A DNA stretch of 5,712 nucleotides from Thermoplasmata archaeon (lineage in GTDB: Archaea > Thermoplasmatota > Thermoplasmata > UBA184), in assembly GCA_027314845.1 (NCBI GenBank), contig DAHVAA010000110.1:1-5712 (forward strand), given 5' to 3'. A program made the translations under genes and the position numbers. Below, piece after piece: positions 4,764 to 5,712 of the stretch. The notes beneath the pieces were generated by a model, which did not search any database, had not been told where the DNA came from, and saw only the letters and a program-made list of their open reading frames with translations. The stretch's first letter is position 1. Every line of letters starts with the position of its first letter.

Positions 4764-5687
4764 ATGGGCTCGCCGACCGTCCAGCTTCGATGTCCGGCGT
4801 GCGGCCAGGAGCTTCGCGCGGTCCTTGCGCCGTCGCCGCCGACCCAGTGGTTCCCGTGCCCGAGCTGTCATGCACCGGTACCGGTGGTCATCCCCCGGGA
4901 CCCGCCTCCGCTCTTCAGCTGGGAGGTCTTCCCGGGACTTTATCCCGCGCTCCCCCGACCCCGTCCCCCCCGCTGGCGCGCGCAGGGAGTGACCGCGGTC
5001 GCGCTCTTCGCGATCGTCGTGCTGGCGGTCGCCTTTGGGGGGATCCTCGTCTACTACGGCCTCGTCGCGGCCGAGCCCGCGAACTATTCCGTGACCGGGA
5101 CCGTGTACGCGGAAGGCGCCGGGGGGACCGTCTCGCCCGTAGCGGGGGCGGAGGTCGTCCTCACCGATGAGCAGGGCCAACGTTCCACGACAACGACCGG
5201 GCTCGACGGGGCCTTTGCCTTCGCAGGGGTGTCGAGCGGGGAGATCGTCCTGAACGCCAGCCTGCCAGGCTACGCGCCGACCGAGGTCGACACGTTCGCG
5301 AGCCCGGTCTACAATGCCGGCACGGACGGACTTCAGATCACTCTCGTTCCCGGCGGCCTCGGGAACGCTTCGACGGTCTCACTGTCAGCTTTTCCGGACC
5401 TCGAGACCCTGCTCGCCTCGGTGGGCGGGGGCGCGGTCCTGTTCGGGGTCGTGGCGGTCGTCGCGCTCATCGCCGGGGTCCTCACCGTCCGGTCCGACCG
5501 CCCGGCGCTCGGAGTGGTCGGAGGGGGCGCCGGCCTCTCGGCGCCGCTCCTCCTGTTCTTCCTGGGGCTCGGGTCGATCTTCCCCTACCTGCTCGCTGGC
5601 ACTTCGCTGTTGGCTGCGTTCGGAGCGTTCGCGCTGGGGGTCCGGGCGGTCGAGCTCGCGCAGACCGGTCCGACGCACGGCTCGTAG
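4764..5687 (+). CDS. Zinc-ribbon membrane protein with extracytoplasmic carboxypeptidase-regulatory-like domain
   Basis: This 307-residue protein has a clear modular layout. A zinc ribbon at the N-terminus has C10, C13, C32 and C35 (CxxC-x18-CxxC). A Pro/Arg-rich linker RPRPPRWR (65-72) precedes membrane segment 1 (about 75-100). A beta-sandwich of the carboxypeptidase regulatory-like (CarboxypepD_reg, transthyretin-like) type spans about 107-195: YSVTGTVYAEG, GAEVVLTDEQG, TTTGLDGAFAFAGVSSGEIVLNASLPGYAP. Three further hydrophobic segments follow at about 218-242, 246-272 and 274-296. Basic residues before segment 1 and after segments 2 (VRSDR) and 4 (VRAVE) predict N- and C-termini inside, the zinc ribbon in the cytoplasm and the beta domain outside. 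Similar mosaic proteins occur in Thermoplasmatota as I recall, without known function; surface interaction or stress sensing are possibilities only. The ATG at 4764 is just upstream of the first Cys pair. No Shine-Dalgarno is visible, so a leaderless transcript is plausible. The gene is divergent from DUF99. Confidence 0.85.
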   Translation: MGSPTVQLRCPACGQELRAVLAPSPPTQWFPCPSCHAPVPVVIPRDPPPLFSWEVFPGLYPALPRPRPPRWRAQGVTAVALFAIVVLAVAFGGILVYYGLVAAEPANYSVTGTVYAEGAGGTVSPVAGAEVVLTDEQGQRSTTTTGLDGAFAFAGVSSGEIVLNASLPGYAPTEVDTFASPVYNAGTDGLQITLVPGGLGNASTVSLSAFPDLETLLASVGGGAVLFGVVAVVALIAGVLTVRSDRPALGVVGGGAGLSAPLLLFFLGLGSIFPYLLAGTSLLAAFGAFALGVRAVELAQTGPTHGS

Positions 5688-5712
5688 TGAGGTCGACCGG
5701 CCACCCGGGCGC

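Noticed and set aside
4731..5180. Upstream extension of the DUF99 frame by about 150 codons
   Set aside because: The extra part is low-complexity and charged, lies over the well-supported membrane protein on the other strand, and DUF99 already reaches family length from the TTG at 4730, which has a ribosome binding site.
5688..5712. Sequence after the last stop codon
   Set aside because: These 25 bases are too short to judge; no gene start, T-run or repeat is visible.

Overview
The window looks like a chromosomal segment of a GC-rich archaeon, most probably a member of Thermoplasmatota or a relative. The evidence is the C-terminus of a DUF835 protein (a family typical of euryarchaea), a DUF99/UPF0215 (endonuclease dU-type) gene that is essentially archaeal, a tRNA gene with a bulge-helix-bulge intron, and short-leader or leaderless gene starts with two TTG start codons. 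The lineage is inferred from family content, not from a search.

Layout from left to right: the last 60 codons of a DUF835 protein run off the left edge on the + strand (2-184). A large serine hydrolase of the class C beta-lactamase / peptidase S12 type converges on it on the - strand (197-1711). Forty-one bases further, and divergent from it, begins a two-gene + strand unit: a GT-B glycosyltransferase of family 4 (1753-2967) and, overlapping it by 26 bases, an unrecognised protein with a possible winged-helix segment and a C-terminal zinc ribbon (2942-4003). Next comes a - strand unit: a DUF99 gene (4113-4730) whose stop codon lies inside a tRNA-Arg(UCU) gene (4018-4122). Divergent from DUF99, with 33 bases between the starts, is a membrane protein with a zinc ribbon, one extracytoplasmic carboxypeptidase-regulatory-like beta domain and four membrane segments (4764-5687). 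Nothing was recognised in the last 25 bases.

The best discovery is the tRNA. It looks broken if read straight through, because the T-arm lacks its 3' strand. Removing 30 bases (4032-4061) restores a complete 75-nt cloverleaf with a perfect 7-bp acceptor stem and 5-bp T-stem. The removed piece folds with its flanks into a 3-4-3 bulge-helix-bulge shape at position 59/60 in the T-loop. This is a non-canonical archaeal tRNA intron that ordinary annotation could easily miss.

The genes do not form one obvious pathway. The glycosyltransferase and its overlapping partner are probably co-translated, and DUF99 and the tRNA are packed on one strand. No mobile element, CRISPR array or defence system was seen. 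All gaps between genes are under 50 bases.
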